Shown: positions 1 through 13,139, counted from the first letter of the stretch. The stretch: 36,741 nt of DNA from Nymphaea colorata (GCF_008831285.2 NW_022204826.1:1-36741); one strand, 5' to 3'. The notes: a model not told the origin generated them from the letters alone. Numbers and translations are program-made.

Positions 1-960
1 TTGCAATGACCATTGTGTTGTCAAGACATTAAAATGAATAAAAAAATGAAATGAATTTATAGTCAGACCTGCTTTGGAATTGAAATCAGGTAAAACTTGG
101 TATAAACAAGAAGTGGATTTTCACAACAGCCCAAAAAAATAAAAGGATGTCATTTGCAGAAAAGAAGAGCCCCAGGTTAGAAGTAAATTGAGAAAGTCAT
201 TTTAGGGGGCTTCCTGCCTAAAAACTCGCCATTGGAAGTTTCCAGAAGAAACATTCACAGCACAACGATAGTAAACAAAAGTGGAGAGAGGGTGTGTTTG
301 TCATCGGCTTCCATGGCAACAAAAAGTGGTTCCCTCCCTTCTAAAGGTGACAACTAAGGAAGCAGTAGAAACATAAGTAATAATTTTCCTCACCCAATCT
401 TCACAGGATCCAAAAAAAGAAAGACCAAAGTGCAGGAAAGACCATCTCACTTTGCCATTGGCTTTTGGAATATCTAATTTGAAGAGAAAAAATTGCTCTA
501 TATGCCCTTGTCCAAGCTGTTGACTGCTTCAAGTGCAAGGTGCATGGTTGGTGAATAAATCAACTCGAGAGATCAGATGCCCTTGTTCTGAGCCAATAAT
601 TGTGCTAAAACAATCTTCATTCTCTCAGCCGTCAACTTAGCAACTAGTTTATAGATCAAATTGTATAATGATGTTGGTCAAGATTTTATATCCATAATGA
701 CATGAAATTAAAAACAATATCGTATGTGTTGCATTTACCTACCTTACAAGCTCATTTTTGATGAAGAAATTTCTCACCACTAGTGCAGCATATTTTGCAT
801 CCCAGAATTTCTTTTGGTTCACCAATGGGAATTTGTTTTGCAAAGTGGAAAAGGGTCCACCGGCCATCAGTATGAGGCTTAGTTTTTCTGGTGTGTTGTT
901 CATTCTTGGTTCATTTCCACATTCATTTAAGCATTATTCTGTATGGTAAAGATTTAAATT
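1..960 (-). mobile_element. LINE (L1-type non-LTR retrotransposon) RT fragment
   Basis: Read on the minus strand, this stretch gives degenerate pieces of a plant LINE ORF2 reverse transcriptase. Around 610-670 it reads NLIYKLVAKLTAERMK, the segment before the RT core. Around 400-480 it reads KLDI(R/P)KA.GKVRWSF, the first catalytic-aspartate block. Downstream, around 240-400, it reads GSCEDWVRKIITY and VVEVLS-like pieces. The reading frame is interrupted repeatedly by stops and small indels, so it is inactive. Positions 1-755 are strongly similar to 21845-22617, and parts of 1-960 are similar to 33440-33980, so at least three copies lie in the window. The element runs off the left edge of the window. 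Superfamily assignment is from motifs read by eye. Confidence 0.75.
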
Positions 961-984
961 GTTTTAGAAATTTTGTATAATGAT

Positions 985-1298
985 GTAGGTCAAGGTTTTT
1001 GCCTAACTCAGTTACCACATTATAGGGCTCGATTTTATTTTGCTTAGGTTTTTTAAAGTGGATGTGAGGGTATCCGTGAATCCTATAAATGCATAGTGAA
1101 TATGCATGTTAAATGAAAAAAAAAAGAGTTCTTTATGCTTGAAAAGAAAATTAGGTAAGTCATTCATACCACAACATACATATAAAATCGAAAATGGGTA
1201 TGCTATCAAGTCAAGTGTAGTCTGATAACCATCATGGGTACTGCACCTTAATATTGGCCTTGGTGAAGTTGACAGATTTTGGGTGAAGAAAAATGGGA

Positions 1299-1330
<32 letters not shown>

Positions 1331-1850
1331 TATATAAAGAGGGAGAGAGAGAAGTCTAAAGGGAGGGGAGATAGAGGAGAGGGGAGAAGAAGGTGGACAA
1401 GAACCGGTCCACTTGACCTCATAATGGCATCTCTAATGCCAAGGTCAACACTACTCCTCAATACCTTTAGGATAAGACCCTCCAAGAATCAAACTGAAGC
1501 CATGGTTATAGCACGCCACCTAACCCGACTATAGTCTACACATCACTTGGTAAGGGCAGGGGAGGAGAGAGAGAGAAATCGAAGAGAGAAAGAAAAAAGA
1601 AAAAGAGAAAAAGTGATATTAAAAGAGAAGCAATAAAAGAAAGAAAGAGAGAGAAAAAGATTTTAAAAAGGGAGAGAGTGAACTGAAGAGAGAGAAAAAA
1701 GAGAAAAAGATAATTTTTAGAAAGAGATAGAGAAAGAGAGAGCTAAAATGAGAGAGAGAAATCAAAGAGAGAGAAACCTGAGAGAGAAATAGAGAAATTA
1801 AAAGAGAGATTTTAAGTTCGAAATTCTCTTTCATGGATGGAAACTAGGAT
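985..1850. repeat. GA-rich dispersed repeat, family A copy 1
   Basis: This copy aligns by eye with 34190-35290 and, from about 1230 on, with 10374-11210. Shared blocks in order are: a segment about 'tatccgtgaatcctat'; a segment with 'atattggccttggtgaag'; an AT microsatellite (about 1297-1338); a GGTCCACTTGACCTC-type block (about 1405-1425); a block with 'ataccttaggat'-like sequence; a long purine tract of GAGA repeats (about 1560-1815); and a conserved end with 'ttctctttcatggatggaaa'. The homology stops abruptly near 1848. It holds no protein domain. The GAGA tract creates open frames made only of Ser, Leu and Phe, which I regard as artefacts. The family could be an LTR or another non-coding part of a retrotransposon, but no terminal repeat or primer-binding site was identified. 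Confidence 0.65.
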
Positions 1851-2379
1851 TAACAAGTTAGGCCTCCTAGCGCCCTTCTGTGCTGAGCATGGCACGGGCC
1901 TCTTGGCGAGAGCACTCTACTAGGCACAAAACGCTCTCTCCCAGTAGCATGCTTATTGCTGCCGAATTTGTCCTTGGGGAGTTAAATGCCACCTCATTGG
2001 CTTGAAGTTTATTGAGTCAGTGAGGTGGGTATTTGGTCCTGCCACCCTAGGTAGGCCCCACATGAGTCCCAGAAGCATGGTTAAAATTAAATAAAAAATG
2101 AAAATTTATTATTTTTCTAAGGACAAAATGGCCTTTTTGTAAAATGAATTGGCTCCGGTTTTGACAATTTTCAGTCCGCTTGAATCTGAATCAATTTTTC
2201 CCGAACCTGGAAGGGTTTAGGTCGATGTCAAATGCCTGAATTATGGATTGGATTTTTTTTTCTAGTCCAGTTTTAGATTTTATAAAGCGAAATTGAGACC
2301 AAAGGTGAGGGGAGTTTGTGCGCGTGCTCGGGGATCCAACTTGAAATATCATGCTGGAGGTTGGTTCTCGGGCTTGGTT
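1851..2379. other. Gene-free stretch
   Basis: No coding similarity, RNA gene or clear repeat was seen. The first 200 bases are more GC-rich than their surroundings and start exactly where family A homology ends, which could mark the junction with another inserted element. Confidence 0.5.
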
Positions 2380-2830
2380 TTTATATTTGGATAAAAAATT
2401 TTGTTTGACTATATTTTTGGATCTTGTGTCGGGTTTTTGGATATAAGCTATATTTTTGGATCTAATGCTAAGTTTTCAATCTGAATTTGGCACAATTTTC
2501 GATCTAGAGCAGAGATTTGGATTCAGACCTAAGGCTCAATTTTGTATGTGGATCTTAAATTTGGTTCTAGATATGGATCTATGGATCCATTTTTTCTTTA
2601 GATCTTGGATTGGATCAAATATGAATCCATGGCTCTTCAATCTAGACTAGGTGGATCTAGATATGGACGGAGGGCTCTTATGCAATCTAGAGGTGGCAGT
2701 TGGATCCAAATATGGGTCTAGGGATCTGATTTTGATTTACAGCTGGGATTTGGATCCAGATATGGGTTTAGGGTCTCTTTTTCAGTCTCTGTATGATTTT
2801 TTGGACTGAATCCCTGTCTGAATGTGGATA
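2380..2830. repeat. Degenerate GGATCT/TTGGATC-rich repeat tract
   Basis: Short words such as 'tggatct', 'ttggatcc', 'agatatggatc' and 'tatgggtctaggg' recur irregularly across about 450 bases. This looks like an old, diverged satellite-like tract with a basic word of roughly 10-25 bases. No exact period could be fixed by eye, and there is no coding signal. Confidence 0.5.
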
Positions 2831-3214
2831 TGAATTACAAAATATGTCTAGATTTGGGCTGTGCTTGAGTCTAAACTTCTGAAATTTGACCTAAATGGGT
2901 CCTAAATCGAGTTGACAATTTAATCAGATAAGAAATTGATCAGAATTAAGGAAAATCAAGGTGTTTGCGGCTAGCAATCTTTGATATTTTGTTGTAAACT
3001 TGCCATAAAATGTTCAAAAAATGCTGATTACCCCAGACAATGGTTGGATCTATCCTCCACCACTGGCAAGACAATCATGTGGTGGTGGAGCTAATTAAAT
3101 GGACGCACTCACTGAACTTGATTTTTATGAGGGGAGTGCCTAAGTCTACAAGTCAACTATAATTTTCGGCAGCAGCCTCGTCTTTATCATCAGTTCTTGC
3201 TTTGCCTTTCTTCC
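2831..3214. other. Gene-free stretch
   Basis: No gene or clear repeat was seen. A segment near 3050-3110 (ccaccactggcaag then gtggtggtgg-like sequence and 'aaatggac') faintly resembles the DNA just upstream of the CC-NB-ARC copies at 14420-14470 and 17920-17975. The match is too weak to annotate. Confidence 0.4.
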
Positions 3215-3440
3215 CCTCCATATTCTACAATCCCCCATCCCCAATACTATTACCAAATTTTCACCTTCTTACCATTACCCAAACACCGCTAGATTAAGTA
3301 AAAAAGCTCTTCTTGTCCCCAAAAGGCAGCTTTTCCATATCCATGAGAAATGAGCTTTAGTTTAGAGGGTTCACAAGCTCCAATTCAAGTATTGGTGTCT
3401 GACCAAAAGAGCTCGCAAGGAGTTCGAGATTCTAGCATGG
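3215..3440 (-). mobile_element. LINE ORF2 C-terminal fragment
   Basis: This short piece is closely similar to 21335-21500 within the larger LINE copy and to 33340-33430. Shared words include 'aaattttcacctt', 'acccaaacaccgct', 'ccccaaaaggcagct' and 'aagtattggtgtctga'. In the larger copy this DNA abuts a minus-strand GGLGLLDITKSL block typical of the region after the LINE reverse transcriptase. It is isolated here from the rest of the element, so it is a relic. Confidence 0.6.
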
Positions 3441-4047
3441 AAAGATCTAGTAAAAAAACACTCGAAATATCACCAGAAAATATCGATGGATAACCCTGTT
3501 GAATAGGTAGAGTTAGACCAGGGATAACATGAACAACATTTGATCTTCTGTCAAGAGTCTTTTTCTGTCCATTGTATATGCAAAAAAAAAAAAGGTATTA
3601 CATGTGCAACTCTTAGTATCACAGTGCAAGACATTTATCCCAGCTTCCGCAAGAGTACATAGGCTCAACAAAGGGGAACTGCATCCCCAAGGGGGTTGGT
3701 GCGTTAGGCAGGTGGGGTATACTGCTAGTTTCCGTTTTGAATTCCCATTGTGTCAACTCCCTGTGCTGCAAAAGGGAGGCACCGATATGAAAATTGATGC
3801 ATAATGTGGGCACCTTTTCCAACGCACCAAAAACAGACGTGGACTCTATGGGGACTTTATTGTAAAAAATGACTTCTAATACTCATTCTGCTCTCCCAAA
3901 CAGGGAAACGCAAAACGTTTTGGCCATTTTTCTTATTTTGTTTCATGAATTTAGCAAGTTAAAGCTATGGGAAGCCCCACATGAGCCAAGGGGTACATGT
4001 CCACTCTTCATTTCCTAAAATCTCATTACATGTCTTTATGGTTGCAG
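3441..4047. other. Gene-free stretch
   Basis: Open frames of about 66 codons occur on both strands near 3604-3822, but neither has recognisable domains or codon bias. Nothing else was supported here. Confidence 0.4.
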
Positions 4048-4048
4048 C

Positions 4049-4226
4049 CAGTGGTAGAGCCAAAAATTTCTGGTTGAGGGGCACTTCAAGTGTAAGATTC
4101 AAACCTTAAGGGGCATTGATATGTAAAAAACTCAAAATTAATGAAGTTTTTGTATCTAAATAGTTTAATTTTTTTGGGTTGATGTTGGCAATTGCCCACA
4201 CTAGCAATAATGTAGCTCTGCCACTG
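4049..4226. mobile_element. Short hAT-type MITE (CAGTGG..GAGCCA termini)
   Basis: It begins CAGTGGTAGAGCCA and ends TAGCTCTGCCACTG, giving terminal inverted repeats of about 14 bases with two mismatches. The inside is non-coding and shares the 'ggggcact' and 'gcccaca' arrangement with the copy at 6106-6281. The CAGTGGCGGAGCCA-type end is common in plant non-autonomous hAT elements. The flanks (ggttgcag and ggtcacag) match at six of eight positions if the left end is shifted one base, so the target duplication is only weakly supported. Confidence 0.6.
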
Positions 4227-4731
4227 GGTCACAGTAGCTAAGTTTTCACTATGGTCTACACGCTATGCATCCCCATTTTTGGCTGCTGTAAATATCATTT
4301 TTTTGTTAATACAAGTCCAGAGCCTAACTCCCACAAGCTTCCATAGGAAAACTGAGCTGCTAATTACCCTATATGTAGAGATGCCAGCATATCCGATTCG
4401 AATGTGATCTGCTGACATCCCTACTATTTCCACATAAATTGTCCAACTCAAATCAAAGATCAGGAGACAAAGATGCAGCCCCTGAGAAATGAATTAGCAT
4501 GGGATTTGCAATTGGAAGAATGCAACAGGCAAGCTTAGCATGGCAAAGAGGTGCTGATAGACTCTTTTTTAAGCATATCAATGGCCAAAAAGAGCAGCGA
4601 ATAAGCCAGATGTGGTCTGGTATGAGCAGCTGCTGGCAGGGTCAACAGCTTTTCAATGAGGAGTGGACATGGATTGTGGATCTAGCCATAGGAGCTGCCA
4701 CCCAGGTTTGCTTGTCATATGCCATCAGCCA
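4227..4731. other. Gene-free stretch
   Basis: One plus-strand open frame begins at 4499 and runs about 90 codons into the next MITE. It has no recognisable domain and is not assigned. No RNA gene or repeat was recognised. Confidence 0.4.
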
Positions 4732-4732
4732 T

Positions 4733-5180
4733 AGGGATGTCAATGGATCAGATTCGAATAAAATATACTCTTAACCATATGTAGCTGCTTTTCAAATACT
4801 CACATGTTCATATTTGAATTCTGATTTTAACATGAATGAATAAAAGTCATATCAAAGTCTGAAATCCAATTTTGCAATCCGAATATGATCTGAATCCAAC
4901 TTTTCATTCATTTCTTAATCTGAATTTTGGACCAAATCTAGCTGACTTTCAATATATAAGAGTGTTAGATGTATGATATTTGTTTAAAACTAAATATGAT
5001 CTGAATTTGAATCTGATCAAATATTTACATATATCTAAATCCGAATCCATTAGAATGTCATTTCTTAAATCCAAAGCTGATCTGATTTTTCCATTGGACA
5101 TGATATTTTTTTTCTATAACTGGTTTTTCAGAATGGTTTGGTTGGACATCTGATTCAAATCGAATATATTGACATCCTTA
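4733..5180. mobile_element. MITE with GGGATGTCAATGGATC termini, copy 1
   Basis: The left end AGGGATGTCAATGGATCAG and the reverse complement of the right end (AAGGATGTCAATATATTCG) form imperfect terminal inverted repeats. The inside is AT-rich and full of 'ctgaat', 'gaatccaa' and 'tgatctgaat' words. Related copies lie at 28950-29320, about 11506-11880 and perhaps 19951-20310. It has no coding capacity. Its right end is included in a 170-bp tandem duplication (5054-5393). Confidence 0.6.
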
Positions 5181-5393
5181 CTTAACCAGAAATGCCTATC
5201 TCCACCACTGGAAATGGGAGTCCAATGTCATTTCTTAAATCCAAAGCTGATCTGATTTTTCCATTGGACATGATATTTTTTTTCTATAACTGGTTTTTCA
5301 GAATGGTTTGGTTGGATATCTGATTCAAATCGAATATACTGACATCCTTACTTAACCAGAAATGCCTATCTCCACCACTGGAAATGGGAGTCA
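5054..5393. repeat. 170-bp perfect-period tandem duplication
   Basis: Positions 5054-5223 and 5224-5393 are nearly identical. By eye they differ at about two positions: gacatctg versus gatatctg, and atatatt versus atatact. The unit holds the right half of the MITE above plus about 40 bases of its flank. The near identity indicates a recent duplication compared with the divergence of the other MITE copies. Confidence 0.9.
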
Positions 5394-6105
5394 AAGACGC
5401 ACCATGATATGTCCGTGATACTACTACTTGATTCTAACCGAAGTGGCCACAGGTATTGGCAGATGATTTATGTTTCAAATCTAGGAAATGATGAGATCAT
5501 CCAACCTTCTTCGATGCACATTTCAGTTCCTTTGTTTCCAAAGTCTAGAGAAGTAGCACCCATAAGAATGGAACTAAGAATGTACTGTCAGCGTGCCCCT
5601 CAAGCCAAGTAACTATGCTATGGCATGTCAATTCCAAATAGTTGACTACAATATATTACATCACTGACCTGAAAAAAGAAATTGAATGTATAGATAACAG
5701 TAATTTAAGTTTGAAGCAATACTTGACGAACAATATACTAGACAAAGTAGACCACGTAATTGAATAGTTTTGATGCGAGTGATTCCACAAACATCAACAT
5801 AAGTCATTCATGCATCTCATTCATTCAGCATCATTCATCAAATATCATGTCTTGGACGCGTCAATGGATTGAAACTCACAAGATCTTGAGAGGTAGATCG
5901 GCCTATTGCCTTCTTTATTGCATTTATGAGATGTATCATTTCTACCAATCCGCAAATTTGTTCATTTGGAAGCTCTACGCTGTCATGTCTCATTTCTTTC
6001 AGCACCAATTATTTAAATGAGATGAAGAAGCTATTTAATTGGAACGGATACAGCCTTGTCCATATCATTAGATAAAAAAATGCCATAGCATAGTTATTCA
6101 AAGAG
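5394..6105. other. Gene-free stretch
   Basis: Two short plus-strand open frames (5409-5612 and about 5760-6020) show no domain, signal or codon preference. No RNA gene was seen. Confidence 0.4.
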
Positions 6106-6281
6106 CAGTGGTGGAGTCAAAAAAATTAGCTGGAGGGACCCTTCTTTAAAAACATTTATATCTTTAGGGGGCACTTATAGATGTATAAAAGAAAAAAAAT
6201 ATTAAATTTGCTAATGTAAAAAATAAAGAAATTTTAAAGAGCTGGTCTGGGCAACTTAGCCCACATGTGGCTAAGCCACTG
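6106..6281. mobile_element. Short hAT-type MITE with 8-bp target duplication
   Basis: The element runs from CAGTGGTGGAGTCA to GGCTAAGCCACTG, with terminal inverted repeats. It is flanked by tcaaagag on the left and ccaaagag on the right, an 8-bp target duplication matching at seven of eight positions, as expected for the hAT superfamily. The inside is non-coding and shares the GGGGGCACTTA segment with the copy at 4049-4226. Confidence 0.75.
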
Positions 6282-6289
6282 CCAAAGAG

Positions 6290-7199
6290 GGTCAAAACGA
6301 CAACATAGTGGCCAGGGAAGAGACACATTCAGTCATGTACTTCGTCTTCGAAACTTCTCTTGCTACATTGTCATACTAGCATGTAAGATTCAATCATGTA
6401 TTCAGTTTTCAAAAATTGTCTTGGTAGTTTTTTCATACTAGTGTCTAAGGGAAGAGAAATATTCAATCATGTACTTCTTTTTTTAAACCTCTCTTGATGG
6501 AAAAATCATACTGCAAGGCAATGCTATGACATACCCATGCTTTTGCTACATGGCCGGAATCGAGCTTGCTTCAAGATGATATATGGTATCTGGATTCTAG
6601 GGCAACACATCACATGGCAGAAGATATTGGCCATGCTATCACCAACAAAAATGAATGTAAAGTTGATCTCACACTGTTTGGTAAGCTCACATTGTTTTCC
6701 CTTCATATTCAAAAATTTGATCTCAAAGATGCTTTACATGTTTAATGTGCACTAAGAAAAATATGTTGTTTATGTTGCCAAACTTGCACATGATAATCAC
6801 CATTTTTTTGACTTTTGTCCTCACAAATTTATGGTTTAGGATCATTAGAAATGAAAAGTTTTAGTCCAAGGCACCAACGAGAAAAATTTATACAACCAAA
6901 GTGCTTCGATGTTTGTGCACAAACAGTTCAAACAAGAAAGCCTTTATGAAAATTTTGCCTGCACTTGTGCCCTTCATTTTTTTCTATTTGAGAATTATTA
7001 GATTTAAAGTCAAACCATGTGGTTTTATATTGAATATGAACTTTATAAAGGATATATATGTTATGGCTCCTCACTCTTGCAATACATGCATTTCTCAACA
7101 TACTGTTTTCTATGAAGAAAACCGTTTGCAGTTTTTAAATGCTATTAATTAATTAAAAAACTAATTGTAATTGAAGCTAAACCAAATAATCCAAGCCCC
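6290..7199. other. Gene-free stretch
   Basis: Near 6340-6490 a segment is loosely repeated ('ttcaatcatgta', 'cttcgtcttcgaaa', 'tcatactag'), suggesting an old local duplication. No coding similarity was recognised in either strand. Confidence 0.4.
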
Positions 7200-8165
7200 A
7201 TTTCCAATGCATTTCAAGAGACATTCAAAATATATCTTGCCCAAAATGAAACTTTGTCTATCTTCATCAACCCATAGCTTGGTCAAGAATGTATCATGAA
7301 TCACCTATTTGTACATCCCCATGTCCCATCAGCCAACCAAGAGAAGAAGAAAGTAAAGGAAATCATGAAGTGGAACTGGACTTTAGACCCATCTAGTGAA
7401 AGACGTACAATAATAGAACTAATTAATTTGAACTCACCATACGATTAACCAATCTATGGATGAAACAAGAGCATTAAGTGCTTATTTTCCATCCAAATAT
7501 AGTCTTCCTTTGTGTCTCCTTAGTGAAGTCAATACAAGTTAAGTTGAACTCAGAGTTCATCTTAGCAAAATGTAATCCTAAAAGCGCTCAAGCTACGGAA
7601 GAAGAGTTGGGGTCTTTTTATACAAATCAATTGTGGGCTCGTCCCAGCCAACAGCTCACATAATAATGTTAGATGTGGATGGATATTTAGATTAATAGGG
7701 AGGAACTCTGATGGCTCAATTGCTTAGTACAAGTCTCCCCACTTTGCAGAAGGTATAATCCACAAGAAGGGACTTACTAATATGAAACTTATAGTCCTAC
7801 TGTTAACCAAACTACAAAACCATTGATCTCAACCATGCCTATCTCGAAGGGTAGATCTTTACATGAATTAGGTGTCAATACTTTCTCACAACAGATACTA
7901 AAGTAAAAGGTAGTTCATGATGCAACCAACATGGTTTTAAGATTAATGGGTTCCAATCATGTTTATCGCCTCAATAAAGCATTGTCCAAGTCAAAAAAAG
8001 GCTAACAAGGCATGTCCTTGCTCATCACACTTGGGGTTCATGAGTCACAATTAGATATGTCCATAAAATCCTCATTGATGATTTGTGTAGATGACATCAT
8101 AGTCGCTAGAAGTAACATGGTTGAGGTAGAAAAAAATCATAGTGACTAAAAGTAACAAACTAATT
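7200..8165 (+). pseudogene. Decayed Ty1/copia pol (reverse transcriptase) fragment
   Basis: In shifting plus-strand frames the sequence matches the start and core of copia reverse transcriptase. Near 7635-7725 it reads LVPANSSHN, WIFRL and NSDGS, the usual opening of the RVT_2 domain. Near 7795-7830 it reads YSPTVN.TT. Near 7955-7985 it reads HVYRLNKAL. Near 8080-8115 it reads CVDDIIVARSNM, the equivalent of the YVDD catalytic box with Tyr replaced by Cys. Many stops and frameshifts separate these blocks and the 'YGLKQAP' step is lost. No LTRs were found next to it. It lies in the opposite orientation to the copia remnant at 22618-24480, and the two appear to be separate insertions. Confidence 0.75.
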
Positions 8166-9340
8166 GTGGCAAGTTCCCTGTAAAATATATAAGATGACAA
8201 CTTATTGCCAATCAAATACTATATATGTATGTATATATATATATGTGTGTGTATAGTGAATGGGCTCTTATAGGTAGCATAGCTGGTCAGGCTGGCAGTA
8301 TAGCAAAGGGCCGATTGTCAACTCAATTCTCATGAGTGCTATTCACTTCAACTACAAATGGTGGGTGTGTGATGCTTAGTTGATGGGTGTCTTGCTTTGA
8401 ACTTAAGTCACAAAGAAGTCCCAAACTGTGGGGCAGGAGGAAAGAGGGAGGGGCTTCCAGCTACACCCCCCACAACACAAAAGCAAAACAACAAATCTTA
8501 AACATTTAAAACTAGCAAATTAATTACACAATTATCATTTTTTTCAAATTGTTGTGTCGTCCCTACCCAGGTACCCAAACCTATGCTTGAACCCATGCCA
8601 GCACTAGTGCGACTTGGGCTTGGGGAAATGTTGGGAACACATTTGAAAGGGATGTGAACTGTTTGTAATATGATAAAGCAAGAATGCTCGGATGTAGATC
8701 CAAATGAGGAAGGAGATTCTGTCAATGATTCGATCGAATACAGGAGCCAAGAAAATTGTCATGAAAATCTGTTGTATTGAAATAATTCCATATCTGATCC
8801 TATAAATCAAGATATTGATAATTTGTATGAAAGCCTTCTCACTTATAAAATGGCCAAATCAGATTCATGTAAGAAGTAAACTGTTCATAAGTGCTTTATA
8901 TACAAAGGGAGGGTTTCTTGCCCTTGCTGGTCTGCTGTCAATCAACCCTTTAGTTCAAACAACTTTAGAAAAAAAAAGTGGATTTTAACATCAAATGAGC
9001 TACCGTGGTTGCAAAACCAAAAAAGGTCTGAGTTAACATCTTTAACTTCTCTGCTATATATCAATAACCAAAAGTTTCTACTAGAAATTCCTTGAGCATA
9101 TGATATTCATGTGCTCGGATACTTCGGGAAAGATAAATCAAACTACAAATTCTCTCTCAAACTACTAATGTGGTTGAGAGTTGTGTTCTTGAACCTACTA
9201 ATGTGGTGATATCTTAGGCCCTCTTTCTCTCTCTAACTCTTTTTCCCTCTTGATGACAAAATTTTTGTAATAATATTTCTCTCTCTCTCTCTAAGAATAG
9301 GAGCAAACTTTTGTAATATTTGCTCTCTCTAGGTGTTGAT
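8166..9340. other. Gene-free stretch with AT/GT and CT microsatellites
   Basis: It includes a (TA/TG)n tract at about 8222-8254 and CT-rich tracts at about 9220-9330. A segment near 8560-8610 ('acccaggtacccaaac') recalls the inside of hAT-type MITEs, but ends could not be placed. No gene was recognised. Confidence 0.4.
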
Positions 9341-9559
9341 CAGATAATGAAAAGGCTGTTCCGATAATCAAATGCCCATGATGGAGGAGTCAGTGGAGGC
9401 GTGGGGGAGGTAGATGAAGGAAATACCAACCTCACTCTTCTCAGTCTTGGACCATTCAGTCCCGTCCTCCCTTTCTCTTTTCTCTGTCTCAGAAAGGACT
9501 AGTTGTTGGGACTTGGGACCGACGCAAGGCAAGAAGTCAAAGAAGACAGAGAGAGAGAG

Positions 9560-11210
<1,651 letters not shown>

Positions 11211-11505
11211 GTCTAAAACTAATAGTAAGGTATGTATTAATGTTAAACCTGACCAGATAAAAGGTACCGATCTTGAATCTGACTTCCTTCCTTGATAATG
11301 AATGAGCATGTAAGCTTTTGTTGGCCACACTGCAATAAAAGTCGTACAATAAAATAGAAGGTTTATGGATTTTTGATGAATGACAAAGCTATGTGATAGC
11401 TTCAATAGGATTTTTGGCGGAGCTTTCTTGATGTGGTTCAGTACCAAAGACTCTAAACAATTTGTTAATGAGAAAAAGAAAAGAAATAAATTGCAGTAAC
11501 ACATG
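11211..11505. other. Gene-free stretch
   Basis: Open frames on the minus strand (about 11164-11504) are short and show no domain. No further features were recognised. Confidence 0.35.
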
Positions 11506-11880
11506 AATGTTAAAGGATTGGATTCAAATAAAATCTCAGGTTACCATATCAAATTTATTGGATATTCATAATTCCAATTTGAATTTGGATTTAAATACGA
11601 AGGAAGAAAAATCCATGCCATACCACATTCAAACTTGATTTAAATTCAAAATTCAAATTTTATTTTAGATTTACATCCACACCTGAATCCAACTTTTAAA
11701 TACAAGAGCCAGAACCACATTACGATATGTTAATAATGTACAGATATTCAAAACGTATAAATTGGGTATATGATAATTCATTCGAAATTGAATTCAAAAG
11801 GAAACCTGAATCGGAATATGATGGGATATTTTGTTAAAACAGAACCCAAATTCGAATCCAATCAAAAGTCATTTCTTAAA
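11506..11880. mobile_element. Degenerate MITE of the GATGTCAATGG group, copy 3
   Basis: The left part 'aaaggattggattcaaata' resembles the left end of the element at 4733. The right part ends 'aaagtcatttcttaaa', also found inside the element at 5054. The interior has the same 'ctgaat' and 'gaatccaa' word content. The terminal GGATGTC is eroded on the left, so boundaries are approximate. Confidence 0.45.
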
Positions 11881-12300
11881 GATTATGTTATGATTTGAAG
11901 AGAAACAAATAAACTAATATGAGATGTTGCACCAATCGAGATAGATGAATTCTCCTGAACAAATACTGCACCCACTAACATGAAGCTAAGCAGAGATATA
12001 GAGTGCAGAATTATCAGGCCAACCTCCAAATAAGTGAATCGTCCAACTACCACCTTTGACATTTGATAATGAAAAAATAAATGCAAAAGATCAAAACTGA
12101 AGTGACTGAACTTGGAAATGGTAAAGAAACAAAAATATTTGTTGACAAGTTTTTGAATGCTCCAGCTTCTGACACATGCAGTGCATTGGGAAATCACCTC
12201 CCCTACCTCAAAAAAAAAAAGAAAAAACGAAGCAAAAAGAGAAAGTTGGGTTGGGGGGAGGAGGAAGAGGAGTCATTGCCACCATTGAGGGAGTCGAGCA
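11881..12300. other. Gene-free stretch ending in a hAT target site
   Basis: No coding similarity was seen. The last eight bases, gtcgagca (12293-12300), are the left target-site copy of the following hAT element. Confidence 0.45.
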
Positions 12301-13068
12301 TAGGCATGGGTCTGCATGATCAGGCCCAGCCTGGCCCGGTAACTTTGCGGGCCAGGTATCGAACATTCCATGCAGCCTGCCGCGGGCCCGGTAAGCCCAA
12401 CAATTTTTTTATTTTAAATTTTTAAATACATTTTGAAGTCTGTTTCCTATGTAAAGGTTTCAAACTTTCAAAAATTGAAAGTTTGCTTAAGTCTTCGTTT
12501 TCTTCCTTCACATTCGGCATTCACCAGGCTGCATCGCCATCACCACACCTCCCGGCTTGCGCGGCCGTGCCTACCATGCCATCACCAATTCGTTGCCACT
12601 TGTTCCAAATCCAAACCATTTGTCACCGCCTTACTACTGCTCGGCTTGAGGACTCATCGATTCCATTGTCACCAGTCTCCTCTCTCTCTCTCTCTCTCTT
12701 GTGGATGGTTGTTCTCCATTGGAATGAATCTGACATGAATGATTGTTCTCCGTTGGGCTGAATCAGGTGACATTCATAAGATGGGGAAGGCAGGACGGTG
12801 GTTGAAGACCATGTTGGGTTTGGCCGGTCCAATCGGAGCGTGAAGCAGTGGAGGAAAGGTGCAGGAGGAAGTGGCAGTCTGGCAGAAGCGATGCCACGGA
12901 GGCTGCAAAAATGGACCAGGCCTCATGCAATCTTGTCATGGCCTGGTACTGGGTCCAGCCTGACCCGTTAATAGTTGGGCCGGGTAGCGGGCTGGCCGGG
13001 TCCAAGCCCGGGTAGCTAACAGCACAAAATTGTCGGGGTGGGCTGGCATAGCCAGATGCCCAGGCCTA
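12301..13068. mobile_element. Non-autonomous hAT element (768 bp)
   Basis: It starts TAGGCATGGG and ends CCCAGGCCTA, and is flanked by gtcgagca (12293-12300) and gtccagca (13069-13076), a seven-of-eight target duplication. Both subterminal regions are GC-rich, with repeated 'ggcccgg' and 'gccgggt' words typical of this class of plant hAT elements. The middle (about 12430-12830) is of a different composition, with a CT microsatellite near 12675-12700, and may be acquired host sequence, but I recognise no protein in it. No transposase is present. Confidence 0.75.
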
Positions 13069-13139
13069 GTCCAGCATGCATCTAGTGTTCCTCTTTTTAT
13101 TTAAAAAACAAGAATGTGGGCCCCTAGGTGGATGGCTGT

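Noticed and set aside
1012-1834. Long minus-strand open frames of 157 and 71 codons
   Set aside because: They are translations of AT and GA microsatellites, rich in Ser, Leu, Phe, Tyr and Ile, lying in family A copy 1. There is no domain or codon bias.
12433-12761. Overlapping plus-strand frames of about 100 codons inside the hAT element
   Set aside because: Low-complexity Ser/Leu/His composition and overlap of two frames. I recognise no protein family.
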